64,000 bases of DNA. Origin: Oscillospiraceae bacterium. Its GTDB lineage: Bacteria > Bacillota > Clostridia > Oscillospirales > Ruminococcaceae. How positions within the stretch are numbered: position 1 is the stretch's first letter; each line of letters opens with the position of its first letter. The position numbers and the translations under genes were made by a program. The DNA is taken from positions 186,001-250,000 of the forward strand of contig SVNC01000001.1 in the NCBI GenBank assembly GCA_015067025.1, written 5' to 3'. Positions 1 through 9,850 of this stretch are shown piece after piece. The notes under the pieces are model-generated. The model saw nothing but the letters and a program-made list of their open reading frames with translations. It did no database searches and was not told where the DNA came from.

Positions 1-873
1 GTAAAGTCTGCCGTCAGGACCCTGCTTCATCCAGGCAATGTCATCGCCTACTGTGAATACTTCATAGCCAGCCTTCTTATATCCCTCGGGAGGAATAAGC
101 ATAGCGAGGTTTGTCTTACCGCAAGCAGAGGGGAATGCTGCTGTGATATACTTAACGTCGCCATCAGGCTTCTTAACGCCTAAGATGAGCATATGTTCAG
201 CCATCCAGCCTTCCTTCCAGCCCTGGTAGGAAGCAATACGGAGAGCAAAACACTTCTTACCGAGAAGTACGTTACCGCCGTAAGCGGAGTTTATAGACCA
301 GATTGCATTATCCTCAGGGAACTGAACGATGTATCTCTTTTCAGGATCAACGTCAGCCTTTGAGTGTAAGCATCTTACGAAATCGTTAGAATCATCGGGA
401 AGATTTTCAAATGCCTGCTTACCCATTCTTGTCATGATGTCCATATTAAGAACAACATAAATAGAGTCTGTAAGCTCAACGCCAACCTTAGCGATAGGTG
501 AGCCGATAGGACCCATTGAATAGGGGATTACATACATTGTACGGCCCTTCATTACGCCATCATAGAGCTTTGTGAGCTTTTCGTACATTTCTTTAGGGTC
601 GCACCAGTTGTTTGTAGGACCTGCATTTTCCTTGTTCTTTGAGCAGATGAAGGTTCTGTCCTCTACACGTGCAACGTCGTTTTCAGCTGTTCTGTGGTAC
701 AGACAGCCGGGAAGCTTTTCCTGGTTAAGCTTGATCATTTCGCCTGTAGCGATAGCTTCATCACGAAGAGCCTGGAGCTGTTCGTCACTACCATCGATCC
801 ATACAACCTTTTCAGGCTTTGTGAGGGCTGTCATTTCTTCAACCCATTTTAACACGTTCTGGTTATTTGTCAT
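1..873 (-). CDS. pckG: Phosphoenolpyruvate carboxykinase (GTP), N-terminal part, truncated by window edge
   Basis: Not in ORF track (open at edge). Reverse complement from CAT at 871-873 reads [32 protein letters not shown]...[31 protein letters not shown], typical of GTP-PEPCK. Confidence 0.93.
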   Translation of the reverse strand, partial: MTNNQNVLKWVEEMTALTKPEKVVWIDGSDEQLQALRDEAIATGEMIKLNQEKLPGCLYHRTAENDVARVEDRTFICSKNKENAGPTNNWCDPKEMYEKLTKLYDGVMKGRTMYVIPYSMGPIGSPIAKVGVELTDSIYVVLNMDIMTRMGKQAFENLPDDSNDFVRCLHSKADVDPEKRYIVQFPEDNAIWSINSAYGGNVLLGKKCFALRIASYQGWKEGWMAEHMLILGVKKPDGDVKYITAAFPSACGKTNLAMLIPPEGYKKAGYEVFTVGDDIAWMKQGPDGRLY

Positions 874-1058
874 AACTGTTGTGTTCTCCTTTACTTTTAT
901 TTTATCAGCTTGGCTGATACAAATTCATTATTCGGAGTACATCGTACCCCTTTTAATATTATAAACTATTTTTGGCAATAGGTCAATAGAAATTCTAATA
1001 TTTTGTGAAAGAATTATCGAATTTATTTAACTTTTTTCGGTACACTATTAATATCTGT

Positions 1059-2351
1059 TTATTTCTTTATTTCGTTTCTTAAAATTAACAGAGCGAGTAA
1101 ATTCGGAATGGCCATTAGCCCATTTAACAGATCAGAAAATTCCCATACGAACTCAGTTTTTGCAATTGCACCCACAAAGCACAAAAGAATAAATATATAA
1201 AAATAACATTTGCACCATTTTTCATTTAGCAGATATGACACACAGCTCTTTCCGTAAATATACCAACCTGAAACAGTCGATACAGCAAATACCATAATTG
1301 CAATCGATAAAAATAACGCTCCGTAATTTCCGAACACATTGGAAAAAGCGATATCAGCCATATTAATACCATCAGATGATATCTTATCTGCTCCTGATAC
1401 AAGTATAGCAAGAGCTGTCATAGTACACATTACAATTGTATCTATAAAAACCTGAAGCATCGCCCACATCCCTTGCTCGTGCGGAGTTTCACAGCTTGAA
1501 CCTGTATTGATGATTACTGAAGTGCCAAGACCTGCTTCGTTAGAAAACACTCCACGTTTTACCCCCCACATCATAGCGTTAAGCATTACACTGCCTGCAG
1601 TGCCTCCGACGATCGCCTCGGAAGAAAAAGCTTCACTTACTATACGATAAAAAACCTCAGGTAATTTATTTACATCTGATGCTATTACTATAATACAGCC
1701 GGCAATGTAAAGCACGGATATCATAGGTATAAGCCATATGGTAATATTCGCAAGATGTTTAAGACCTTTTCCCGCAAAATACACGACTAATATTGTACAA
1801 AAAATACCTGTTGTCCATAGCGGAACGTTGACACTTCTGTCAAGCACAGCACTTGCTGAATTTATCTGTGCCATATTGCCCATACCAAGACTTGCACCAA
1901 TACAAAGAAAAGCGAACAATTTTGCAATTAACGAACCTGCTTTTTTATCACCAAAAGCCTTTTTTATGTATCTGAAGGGGACACCCTCAAATCCCTTGTC
2001 AGTAGCCACTCGATATTTATAACCAAGATAATTTTCTGCATAGCAGGTCATCATACCAAGCAGACCCGAGATCCACATCCAAAATATGGCTCCTGCCCCT
2101 CCAAAGGCTATAGCCGTTCCGATAGCGATAACGTTTCCCGTGCCAAGCGTTGTTCCGAGTGTAGCGGTAAGAGTGGCAAAAGGTGATATGCTTTTCTCGT
2201 TGTTGTTATGTTTTCGGAATATGCTTTTAAATCCATGAAATAGAGTAAACCCCTTAAGCTTTACCATAAATAAAAGGCCTGTAAAGGTAAACAGCAGGAG
2301 CATCGGTACTCCCCATATTATATTTTCGTTAAGCCATATGATACCTTCCAT
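1059..2351 (-). CDS. Alanine/glycine:cation symporter (AGCS) family protein
   Basis: ORF 430 aa; motifs GTGNVIAIGTAIAFGGAGAIFWMW and GVFSNEAGLGTS are AGCS-like. Confidence 0.93.
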   Translation of the reverse strand: MEGIIWLNENIIWGVPMLLLFTFTGLLFMVKLKGFTLFHGFKSIFRKHNNNEKSISPFATLTATLGTTLGTGNVIAIGTAIAFGGAGAIFWMWISGLLGMMTCYAENYLGYKYRVATDKGFEGVPFRYIKKAFGDKKAGSLIAKLFAFLCIGASLGMGNMAQINSASAVLDRSVNVPLWTTGIFCTILVVYFAGKGLKHLANITIWLIPMISVLYIAGCIIVIASDVNKLPEVFYRIVSEAFSSEAIVGGTAGSVMLNAMMWGVKRGVFSNEAGLGTSVIINTGSSCETPHEQGMWAMLQVFIDTIVMCTMTALAILVSGADKISSDGINMADIAFSNVFGNYGALFLSIAIMVFAVSTVSGWYIYGKSCVSYLLNEKWCKCYFYIFILLCFVGAIAKTEFVWEFSDLLNGLMAIPNLLALLILRNEIKK

Positions 2352-2408
2352 AATTCCCCCTGTGTGAGCTTGTATATTTATACATTATATTTAAAGAGGA
2401 GAAATGAT

Positions 2409-2795
2409 ATGCGAGAAAATAACAGATCTTATATAAGGGCTGATAAAGGACTTTTAATTATGCTGTTGTCGCTTTATACATTGTTTACAGCCGTAGTTTT
2501 ACTCGTACTATCCCTTATCCTGGGTGGAAAATCAATGCTTTATGCAGTGCTTGTCGTCTCTTTGATATTTACAATATTCACTCTTTATTCAGTACTGTAT
2601 TTTTTTACGGTACGATATGAAAAAGGGGAAAGGTATATAAAAATTTCATCGGGGATTTTAGTAAGGAAGTATACTTATATCAATAGGGAAACACAGCCTT
2701 ATATCTCAAGATACCAACTGCCTTTCGGGAAAGGTTTTCTGGTAGTTCGTTTATACAGCGGTACACAGGTGATTTTTAGCACTAAAGTATTATAA
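2409..2795 (+). CDS. Small membrane protein with PH-like (YdbS/YdbT-type) domain
   Basis: ORF track starts at 2364; ATG at 2409 follows AAAGAGGAGAAATGAT. Two TM segments, then GERYIKISSGILVRKYTYINRETQ. Confidence 0.6.
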   Translation: MRENNRSYIRADKGLLIMLLSLYTLFTAVVLLVLSLILGGKSMLYAVLVVSLIFTIFTLYSVLYFFTVRYEKGERYIKISSGILVRKYTYINRETQPYISRYQLPFGKGFLVVRLYSGTQVIFSTKVL

Positions 2796-3090
2796 ATAGT
2801 TACTTTTTACACAATATATACGTCTTTTTTGTGGCAAATTACACTATATGTATAAAAAGAAGGGCTAAAAACGACAATGAATAGTGCAAATCGACGAAAA
2901 GCGATATTGACAAAAAAAAGACTAAAAAGGGCTTTTATTTTTTGCAGAATTGTGCTATAATTATTGTAAGCGAATTTCCAGTAAGGCTATAACTGTGCCC
3001 TGCGATGAAATCCGTTTCATAAACAGATAATACAGATTTCTGAAACAGATCGTCAGAAATATCAGATACATTTAATAAGATATTGAGGAA

Positions 3091-4389
3091 GTGTTTAGTT
3101 TGGATAAGTTTATTATAAATGGTGGAACTCCGCTGAGAGGCGAAGTTCAGATCAGCGGTGCCAAAAATGCTGCTGTAGCGATTATTCCTGCTGCAATTCT
3201 TGCGGCGGACAAGTGTATTTTAGATAACGTACCTTCAATCAGTGACGTAAATGTTGCTCTTGAAATTTTAGCAGATATGGGTGCATCTATCAGAAGACTC
3301 AACAAGTCAAAGATAGAAATCGATACCTCCTGCATACTTGATGGTAAAGTATCTCACGACCTTGCCCGTTCTACAAGAGGCAGCAGTTATTTTTTGGGTG
3401 CACTTTTAGGACGCTTCAAAAGAGCACAGGTACCTCTTCCCGGTGGTTGCGATTTAGGCAGCAGACCTATTGATCAGCACATCAAATGTTTTGAGGCACT
3501 TGGTGCAAAGTCTGATATCCAGCACGGTATAGTCGACATAAAGGCCGATAAGCTTATCGGTACACAGATATACTTTGACAAGGTAACCGTCGGTGGAACT
3601 ATCAATGCACTTTTAGCGTCAGCTCAGGCTGAAGGACTTACCATCATTGAAAATGCCGCTAAAGAACCCCATATCGTTGACCTTGCGAATTTCCTTAATA
3701 CAATGGGTGCGGATATTATGGGTGCAGGTACAGATGTTATCAAGGTAAGAGGAGTACAGAGATTACACGGAGCAGAATATTCCGTTATCCCCGATCAGAT
3801 AGAGGCAGGTACGTTCATGGTGGCAGCTGCTGCGACAGGTGGTGATGTTCTGCTGACAAACGTTATACCTAAGCACTTAGAACCTATCACAGCAAAGCTG
3901 AGAAAAATGGGTGTAACTGTAGAAATAGCAGAGGCAACGGACAACGTAAGAGTTATCGGCAAGCCACGTTATGATGCTACAGATATTAAGACCGCTCCTC
4001 ATCCGGGATTTCCTACGGATATGCAGCCTCAGATGACAACACTTCTGACAATTGCAACAGGAACAAGCATGGTGACAGAAAGCATTTTTGATACACGCTT
4101 CAAGTACGTTGACGAGCTTCGCAGAATGGGTGCTGATATCACTGTTGATAGCCGCGTGGCAGTAGTCAAGGGCGTTGAAAATCTTACAGGTGCCCCTGTA
4201 AAGGCTTGCGACTTAAGAGCAGGTGCAGCACTTATCATTGCAGGACTTGCTGCAAAGGGTGTAACGGAAATTGAAGATATTTACCACATTGAACGTGGTT
4301 ATGAAAACATGGAAATAAAGCTCAGAAATCTTGGTGCAGATATCGTAAAATCACAGTTTGACGATGAAAAGCTCAGAAAGGCATTATAA
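3091..4389 (+). CDS. murA: UDP-N-acetylglucosamine 1-carboxyvinyltransferase
   Basis: 432 aa; ISGAKNAAVAIIPAAILA, PLPGGCDLGSRPIDQH, DLRAGAALIIAGLAAKG are MurA motifs. Start codon GTG. Confidence 0.95.
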   Translation: MFSLDKFIINGGTPLRGEVQISGAKNAAVAIIPAAILAADKCILDNVPSISDVNVALEILADMGASIRRLNKSKIEIDTSCILDGKVSHDLARSTRGSSYFLGALLGRFKRAQVPLPGGCDLGSRPIDQHIKCFEALGAKSDIQHGIVDIKADKLIGTQIYFDKVTVGGTINALLASAQAEGLTIIENAAKEPHIVDLANFLNTMGADIMGAGTDVIKVRGVQRLHGAEYSVIPDQIEAGTFMVAAAATGGDVLLTNVIPKHLEPITAKLRKMGVTVEIAEATDNVRVIGKPRYDATDIKTAPHPGFPTDMQPQMTTLLTIATGTSMVTESIFDTRFKYVDELRRMGADITVDSRVAVVKGVENLTGAPVKACDLRAGAALIIAGLAAKGVTEIEDIYHIERGYENMEIKLRNLGADIVKSQFDDEKLRKAL

Positions 4390-5180
4390 TGGCTAAAATT
4401 CTGCCTGTATGCAGTTCGAGTAAAGGTAATGCGGTATTTATAGGTGACAGTAAAAGCGGCATTCTTGTGGACGCAGGTTGCAGCTTCAAAGCTTTAAAAG
4501 ACGGACTGGAGCTTGGAGGAATACCTTTTGATGCTGTAAAAGCGATTATGATCACTCACGAGCATTCTGACCATGTACAAGCACTTTTGCAGATAACAAA
4601 ACACACCGAGCTTCCTATATATGCGTCAAATGGTACGATAAACGCACTTCTGAGAGATAAGCTTGTACTGAGTACGGCAAATCTTCATGAATGCAGCGAG
4701 TTATCCACAGCACCGATCGATATGGAGATTCACAGCTTTCATACGCCTCACGACAGTGCAGAGAGTGTAGGTTATACGTTCTGCTGGGGTGAGCATAAGG
4801 TAGCTTGCTGTACTGATTTAGGATATGTTACTGATGAAGTAAAAGCAAATCTTTTAGGTTCTGATACGGTGTATATTGAGGCAAATTACGAGCCTGTACT
4901 TTTAAAGAATAATTTTAAATATCCGCTTTATCTCAGAGAAAGAATAGCTTCAGATAAAGGTCATCTGTCTAATATTGATTCAGCGGAATTTTGCACGGAG
5001 CTTGTCAGAAATGGTGCAAGACATTTGATTTTAGGGCATTTAAGCCAGGAAAACAATACACCGTCAAATGCTGAAAAAGCAGTTAGTAATCGTCTTTTAT
5101 CCAGTGGGATGAACGTTGGAGTTGATTATACACTGAATGTTGCTCCCGTGAAGACAACAGGACAATACATAGTTATTTGA
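4389..5180 (+). CDS. MBL-fold metallohydrolase (YycJ/WalJ-like)
   Basis: 263 aa; SSSKGNAVFIGDSKSGILVDAGCS, ITHEHSDHV, LILGHLSQENNTP. Confidence 0.88.
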   Translation: MAKILPVCSSSKGNAVFIGDSKSGILVDAGCSFKALKDGLELGGIPFDAVKAIMITHEHSDHVQALLQITKHTELPIYASNGTINALLRDKLVLSTANLHECSELSTAPIDMEIHSFHTPHDSAESVGYTFCWGEHKVACCTDLGYVTDEVKANLLGSDTVYIEANYEPVLLKNNFKYPLYLRERIASDKGHLSNIDSAEFCTELVRNGARHLILGHLSQENNTPSNAEKAVSNRLLSSGMNVGVDYTLNVAPVKTTGQYIVI

Positions 5181-5190
5181 CATACGTTCT

Positions 5191-5240
5191 AAAACTATTT
5201 CAACATGTTTCCTGAGAAAATGGTTGAAGTAGTTTTTTTA
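5191..5240 (+). terminator. Intrinsic terminator after MBL hydrolase
   Basis: AAAACTATTTCAAC / GTTGAAGTAGTTTT stem (one wobble) followed by T-run. Confidence 0.7.
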
Positions 5241-5259
5241 TTTACAAGGAGGAAAAGTA

Positions 5260-7233
5260 ATGGAAATTTATTTAATACTTATGGCAGTGGTACTTTTGTT
5301 AGGATACCCGTTTATAGAACGTAAACCATCTGTAACGAAAAAGATATGCTATGTTGCTATTGTTTTCGGATTAATGCTTTTCCTGTCCGTATTCAGATAT
5401 GGTCTCGGTAATGACTACTATTCATATATCCATATCATGAGACGTATAGACGACGCTTCGTTTATCGAAATGTTTGACCTTGGTTATGAACCGGGTTTTG
5501 TTATCGTGACGAAGCTTATCACCTTGTTTACTACCAACACAGATATCCTTTACGCTATTTACGCTTTGATTATACTGATACCAACGGCTTACGCTATTTT
5601 TAGATATAGTGAGAATATCTGGATGTCAACAATGATGTTCATAAGTCTTACTTTCTTCTATTGTTCACTCAGCTTTATCCGTCAGGCTATCGCATTTGCG
5701 ATTATACTTCTTGGATATAAGTGCTTTAAAGAGCGAAATCATTTTAAAGTAATGCTATTTGTATTTTTAGCCTGCCTGTTCCATAGTTCAGCAATTATAA
5801 TTATACCTATGTATCTTATGGCGGTAGCTATAAAGCCTACGAAAGTTTCAGTAGCAGTATATGGTATTATATTTGCTGCTGTGTATTTCTTATCCTGGAA
5901 TATTATTGACCTTGCGGTGCTTATTCTTCCTCAGTATAAGAATTACGTTGAACTCAATTTCATCCAGAACGGCTATTCACCCATTTATCTTATAGTTCCG
6001 ACTATAATTATGGTTCTTGCTTTACTGGCACATTTTACAGGCTACGGAAAAGCATATCCGAAAAGTTCATCTGTATTTACAAACTTCGCAATATACAATT
6101 TCTTTATCTGGCTTATTTCTACAAAACACTTCGTGTTAGAACGTTTCTCAATGTATATTTACATTATGATGATATTCTTCATCCCATCAATTGTAACTTA
6201 CTACAGAAAAAAGCTTCAGATCTATCTGCATGAATGTAAAGCGAAAAAAGCCGTTGCTGCAGGTAAAAAGATAAAGCGTCTGCGTTTTGATATTACGGTA
6301 GACGAATATTTTGAAAAGCTTGCTAAGAGCAAGAAAGCTGAAGATGAACCTGTTTCAGAGAAGGTTGAACAGGAAAAAGAAGATGAAGCTGAGCAGATTG
6401 CTGACGAAAGAGAAGAACAACGTCTTGAGCTTATAAGAGAGATCATCGGTGAAGATGCCGATTCACTTAAGTCTGCAGTTAATGAAGACGAATCGGAAAA
6501 GGAAGAAATTCTGACAGAAAGAGAACTTAAATATAAGTCAGATGAAAGATATCTTCCTGAAAATTACAAATACAGACGTAAAAAGTCTGACAATATCTTT
6601 AAGAAAATAATAAAGCATCCTGCGGCTGCTTACAGTGTGTTTATGGCTGTATCTGTGGTGGCGTGCCTGTGGTATAATTATTTCGGACTTACGGTAACCT
6701 CTAAGGGCTTCCACGGAGTTGTACCATACCGTAGTAATGTTCCTGCATATATGGAGCTTACAAACAGCGAGGCAGATACGCTTGACGAAACGATTATGCT
6801 TCTTCGTAAGGAGCAGAACTTTATGTCCTATCTTTACAGGATGATGTCAACTGATGAACTTACCATATTTATTTCAAGCAGAGCAGATACAGCAAGCGGA
6901 TTTAATGACGGTATAAAGGGTGCCCTTACTCATCTTGGTTTTAATAAGCTTGCAGGAATAAAGAAGGGTGAAAATTACCTTGCTATCGTCAGCGGTGGCG
7001 AGATCGTATATCAGAGCGTGTCGGACGAAACAATGACATACAAAGATGAGATCGACGGCTACAATGTAACACTTAAGGCAGATCAGAAGTTTTCTTCAAT
7101 TGTGATAGGTAAAAAGGATTTCTCGCTTAACGAAGCAGGTCTTAACATTGTAGTTTTGAACAAGGCACAAAATAAGATAGTAGACAAGGTTCGTTTTAAG
7201 ACATATTACGTAATGCTGTCAGCAACAAGATAA
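5260..7233 (+). CDS. EpsG-family (Wzy-like) membrane protein with charged insertion and C-terminal extracytoplasmic domain
   Basis: 657 aa; multi-TM N-terminus with FRYGLGNDYYSYI...DLGYEPGF and SFIRQAIAFAI; Lys/Glu-rich segment about residues 320-450; another TM, then a soluble domain. Confidence 0.75.
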   Translation: MEIYLILMAVVLLLGYPFIERKPSVTKKICYVAIVFGLMLFLSVFRYGLGNDYYSYIHIMRRIDDASFIEMFDLGYEPGFVIVTKLITLFTTNTDILYAIYALIILIPTAYAIFRYSENIWMSTMMFISLTFFYCSLSFIRQAIAFAIILLGYKCFKERNHFKVMLFVFLACLFHSSAIIIIPMYLMAVAIKPTKVSVAVYGIIFAAVYFLSWNIIDLAVLILPQYKNYVELNFIQNGYSPIYLIVPTIIMVLALLAHFTGYGKAYPKSSSVFTNFAIYNFFIWLISTKHFVLERFSMYIYIMMIFFIPSIVTYYRKKLQIYLHECKAKKAVAAGKKIKRLRFDITVDEYFEKLAKSKKAEDEPVSEKVEQEKEDEAEQIADEREEQRLELIREIIGEDADSLKSAVNEDESEKEEILTERELKYKSDERYLPENYKYRRKKSDNIFKKIIKHPAAAYSVFMAVSVVACLWYNYFGLTVTSKGFHGVVPYRSNVPAYMELTNSEADTLDETIMLLRKEQNFMSYLYRMMSTDELTIFISSRADTASGFNDGIKGALTHLGFNKLAGIKKGENYLAIVSGGEIVYQSVSDETMTYKDEIDGYNVTLKADQKFSSIVIGKKDFSLNEAGLNIVVLNKAQNKIVDKVRFKTYYVMLSATR

Positions 7234-7252
7234 CGACGGGAGATATTAAAAT

Positions 7253-7924
7253 ATGAGAATGAGAAGAAAAAAGCACCTTGAAGAGCGAATTGATGATTGC
7301 TCTTCAGTGAATTTAGGGTGGCTTGTGGATTATGCCGCAGAGGCAAGAGGTGAAACTCAGCAGTGCACACTCGATACTATGAAGATATTCGGAAATAATA
7401 ATCCCGTACATCTTGAGGTAGGGTGCGGAAAGGGCGGCTTTGTTGTAGAAGCGGCAAAACGCAATCCCAATATAAATTATATTGCCGTGGAAATGGCACG
7501 GAACGTTATTGTAAGTGCAATGGAGCAAGCAATAAAGGCAGAGCTTCCTAATCTTAAGTTTTTGATGGGCAAAGCCGAATATTTGGAAAAATTCTTTCCT
7601 GAAAACTCGGTGGAAAGAATATATCTCAATTTCAGTTGCCCATATCCCAAGGAGACCTATAAAAAGCACAGGCTTACGCACAGTGGTTTTCTTAATATTT
7701 ATAAAAAAATTCTTGTTCCCGGCGGAGAGATACATCAAAAGACTGACAATATGAAGCTTTTTGAATTTTCAATAGAAAGCTTTTCCCATTGCGGCTTTAA
7801 ATTACAGAACGTAAGTCTTGATCTGCATAACAGCTCTTTTGAAGGCAATATCGTAACAGAATACGAAAAGAGATTTTCTGAAGCAGGATTTCCGATTTAC
7901 AGATTAGAAGCGGTAAATTCCTAA
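7253..7924 (+). CDS. trmB: tRNA (guanine-N7-)-methyltransferase
   Basis: 223 aa; HLEVGCGKGGFVVEAAKRNPNINYIAVEM, YLNFSCPYPKETYKKHRLTHSGFL. Confidence 0.93.
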   Translation: MRMRRKKHLEERIDDCSSVNLGWLVDYAAEARGETQQCTLDTMKIFGNNNPVHLEVGCGKGGFVVEAAKRNPNINYIAVEMARNVIVSAMEQAIKAELPNLKFLMGKAEYLEKFFPENSVERIYLNFSCPYPKETYKKHRLTHSGFLNIYKKILVPGGEIHQKTDNMKLFEFSIESFSHCGFKLQNVSLDLHNSSFEGNIVTEYEKRFSEAGFPIYRLEAVNS

Positions 7925-8021
7925 AAACATCTTTACAATTAATAAAATTTGGTATATACTATAAATAGCACCTGATTTTCAGGAAACGGAATTACATTTA
8001 CAGAAAGGTAAGGTTCAAAGT

Positions 8022-8450
8022 ATGAGCAAATTATGGGCATTTATCGGTATTGCAGCGGCAGTAGGCACAGGTTATGTTCTTGGTAAAAAGCTTATGGAGC
8101 AGAACCCTGAAACTGTTACACAGGTAAAGGAAAATTGTACCGAAAAATTCCGCAAGGCTTCCGAATACTGTGCAGATGCAGTAAAAACCAGCGGAGAAAA
8201 AATTTCAGAGATAGTGCAGACAGGTAAAGCAAAGAGCTCTGATATAGCAAAGATGGCAAAGAATACTACCACAAACTTTAAAGATGAGCTTAATAATCTT
8301 AAGGATAAGATAGTTTCAGCAGGTAAGAGTGCAGAGGTAGACTTTTACGACGAGGATGAAGAAGCATCCGGATTTACTGCTGAACCGGAAAACGAATTTA
8401 TAGAAGAGGAACAGTTTGAAGAACCTGAGGAAGGTTCTGAAGCACTCTAA
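8022..8450 (+). CDS. YtxH-like single-pass protein
   Basis: 142 aa; N-terminal Gly-rich TM (AFIGIAAAVGTGYVLGKKLM), coiled-coil Lys/Glu middle, acidic tail. Confidence 0.6.
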   Translation: MSKLWAFIGIAAAVGTGYVLGKKLMEQNPETVTQVKENCTEKFRKASEYCADAVKTSGEKISEIVQTGKAKSSDIAKMAKNTTTNFKDELNNLKDKIVSAGKSAEVDFYDEDEEASGFTAEPENEFIEEEQFEEPEEGSEAL

Positions 8451-8464
8451 TTCATAATAAAAAG

Positions 8465-8500
8465 ATCACCGTAGATAAAGGTCTACGGTGATTGTTTTTT
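8465..8500 (+). terminator. Intrinsic terminator
   Basis: ATCACCGTAGA-N6-TCTACGGTGAT + TGTTTTTT. Confidence 0.85.
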
Positions 8501-8987
8501 AATAGGGTTTTTTTAAAAGCGTTTCTTTTAACGAGCAATATTTATCTGCCATACACACAAGCCACGCTTCCTTACTGTCGGGGATTTTTGTAAGTGTCAG
8601 CGGCCACATATGATTGTAGATTATTTTGCGTTCCTTTCTTGTAAGCGGGAAGGTGTTGCGGGCGTTTCGTTCTGCCGTTATCGGATGAGAAAAACCGTGT
8701 AATCCATCAGGTGTAAAGGCCTGATCGTGCCAGTCGTATAAGAAGAAATCGTGAAGCAATGCACCTCTTACAAGAGCTTTTACATCAATCTTAATATTCA
8801 GTCTTTTTGCATACATATATGCGTAAAGGCACACCATTACACAATGTTCATAACAGGAAACATCACCGTGCTGGGTAAAATTTTCCATTAACTTTACTTT
8901 TTCGTTGGAAAGTATTTCTCTTGCTGTTTTGATAAACTCCTTGTCATTATCAGACAAAGGTGCGTGGTTAGTCTTCACCGGTTTCAT
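8499..8987 (-). CDS. HD-domain hydrolase
   Basis: 162 aa; YEHCVMV...RGALLHDFFLYDWH...HPITAERNA. Confidence 0.8.
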   Translation of the reverse strand: MKPVKTNHAPLSDNDKEFIKTAREILSNEKVKLMENFTQHGDVSCYEHCVMVCLYAYMYAKRLNIKIDVKALVRGALLHDFFLYDWHDQAFTPDGLHGFSHPITAERNARNTFPLTRKERKIIYNHMWPLTLTKIPDSKEAWLVCMADKYCSLKETLLKKPY

Positions 8988-9621
8988 CCTTATCTTTGTA
9001 CTCTTCTTTTCCTCTGCTGTCTCTGTAGTCGATATATCTTGCTCTTATTCTTGAAATAACGTTTATTCTTGAACCTATGTTTGAAAGGCTGAAGGTCTTG
9101 CCGAGTCTTTTTGTATCTATCTGTTTTTTGGCAGCAATGAAGAAGTCCACCGTCATAATAAGCGGTACTATTATCGCTGTCACACAGATAAACTGGTAAG
9201 GCAGATGGTCAATTACAAAATATGTGACGTAAGAAACCACATACGCCATAAACAGACCCATAACTCCCCAGAAAAGCGATGAAACAAGTGATATACGGTT
9301 TTTATAAACCAGCTTGAACATACTGTAATCCCAGAACTGCTTATTGAACATTGTTTCCATAAGCCAGCCTGTGAAATACTCAAGTACGGTGCAGAATGCC
9401 ATTGCTACAAAGAAAACAACAAACGCATTATCTCTGAAGGGGGTTGTAACCAGTAGCAGAATAATTCCGCCAACGCCGTATATAGGAATATAAGGGCCTT
9501 TTAAAAAGCCTCTGTTTATCGGTTTTTTGTGATACAATGATTCGATTGCAGATTCCTGCAGCCAACCTATCATGCAATAAAAGCAGAAGGTGAATAACCA
9601 ATGTTCAAATCCGAAATTCAT
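8968..9621 (-). CDS. Putative ABC transporter permease of the CmpB-type (PF06541-like) membrane family
   Basis: 217 aa multi-TM; FYCMIGWLQESAIESLYHKKPINRGFLKGPYIPIYGVGG is typical of this family. Overlaps the HD gene by 20 nt. Confidence 0.75.
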   Translation of the reverse strand: MNFGFEHWLFTFCFYCMIGWLQESAIESLYHKKPINRGFLKGPYIPIYGVGGIILLLVTTPFRDNAFVVFFVAMAFCTVLEYFTGWLMETMFNKQFWDYSMFKLVYKNRISLVSSLFWGVMGLFMAYVVSYVTYFVIDHLPYQFICVTAIIVPLIMTVDFFIAAKKQIDTKRLGKTFSLSNIGSRINVISRIRARYIDYRDSRGKEEYKDKDETGED

Positions 9622-9816
9622 ACTGTTCTCCTGATATTGTTCTGTCGGTTGTTTTGATCGTCCGGATATACATAAATACCCATCCTTATTATATTATAAT
9701 TGTTTCAAATTGTCAAATTCTTTTCTTAAATAAAATTTAACTTCTTTAAATTTTGTAGAAATCATAAATTTGAGAGAAAAGTTTTCTTTTAAATTGTTCA
9801 GCTTTACATCAAAAAA

Positions 9817-9842
9817 CCGATTGTGACATATATCACAATCGG
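9817..9842 (-). terminator. Intrinsic terminator after NSS transporter
   Basis: Minus strand: CCGATTGTGA-N6-TCACAATCGG followed by TTTTTT. Confidence 0.8.
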
Positions 9843-9850
9843 CATCTTTA

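Noticed and set aside
572-964. 130-aa plus-strand ORF
   Set aside because: Antisense to the pckG N-terminus; composition looks like a shadow ORF.
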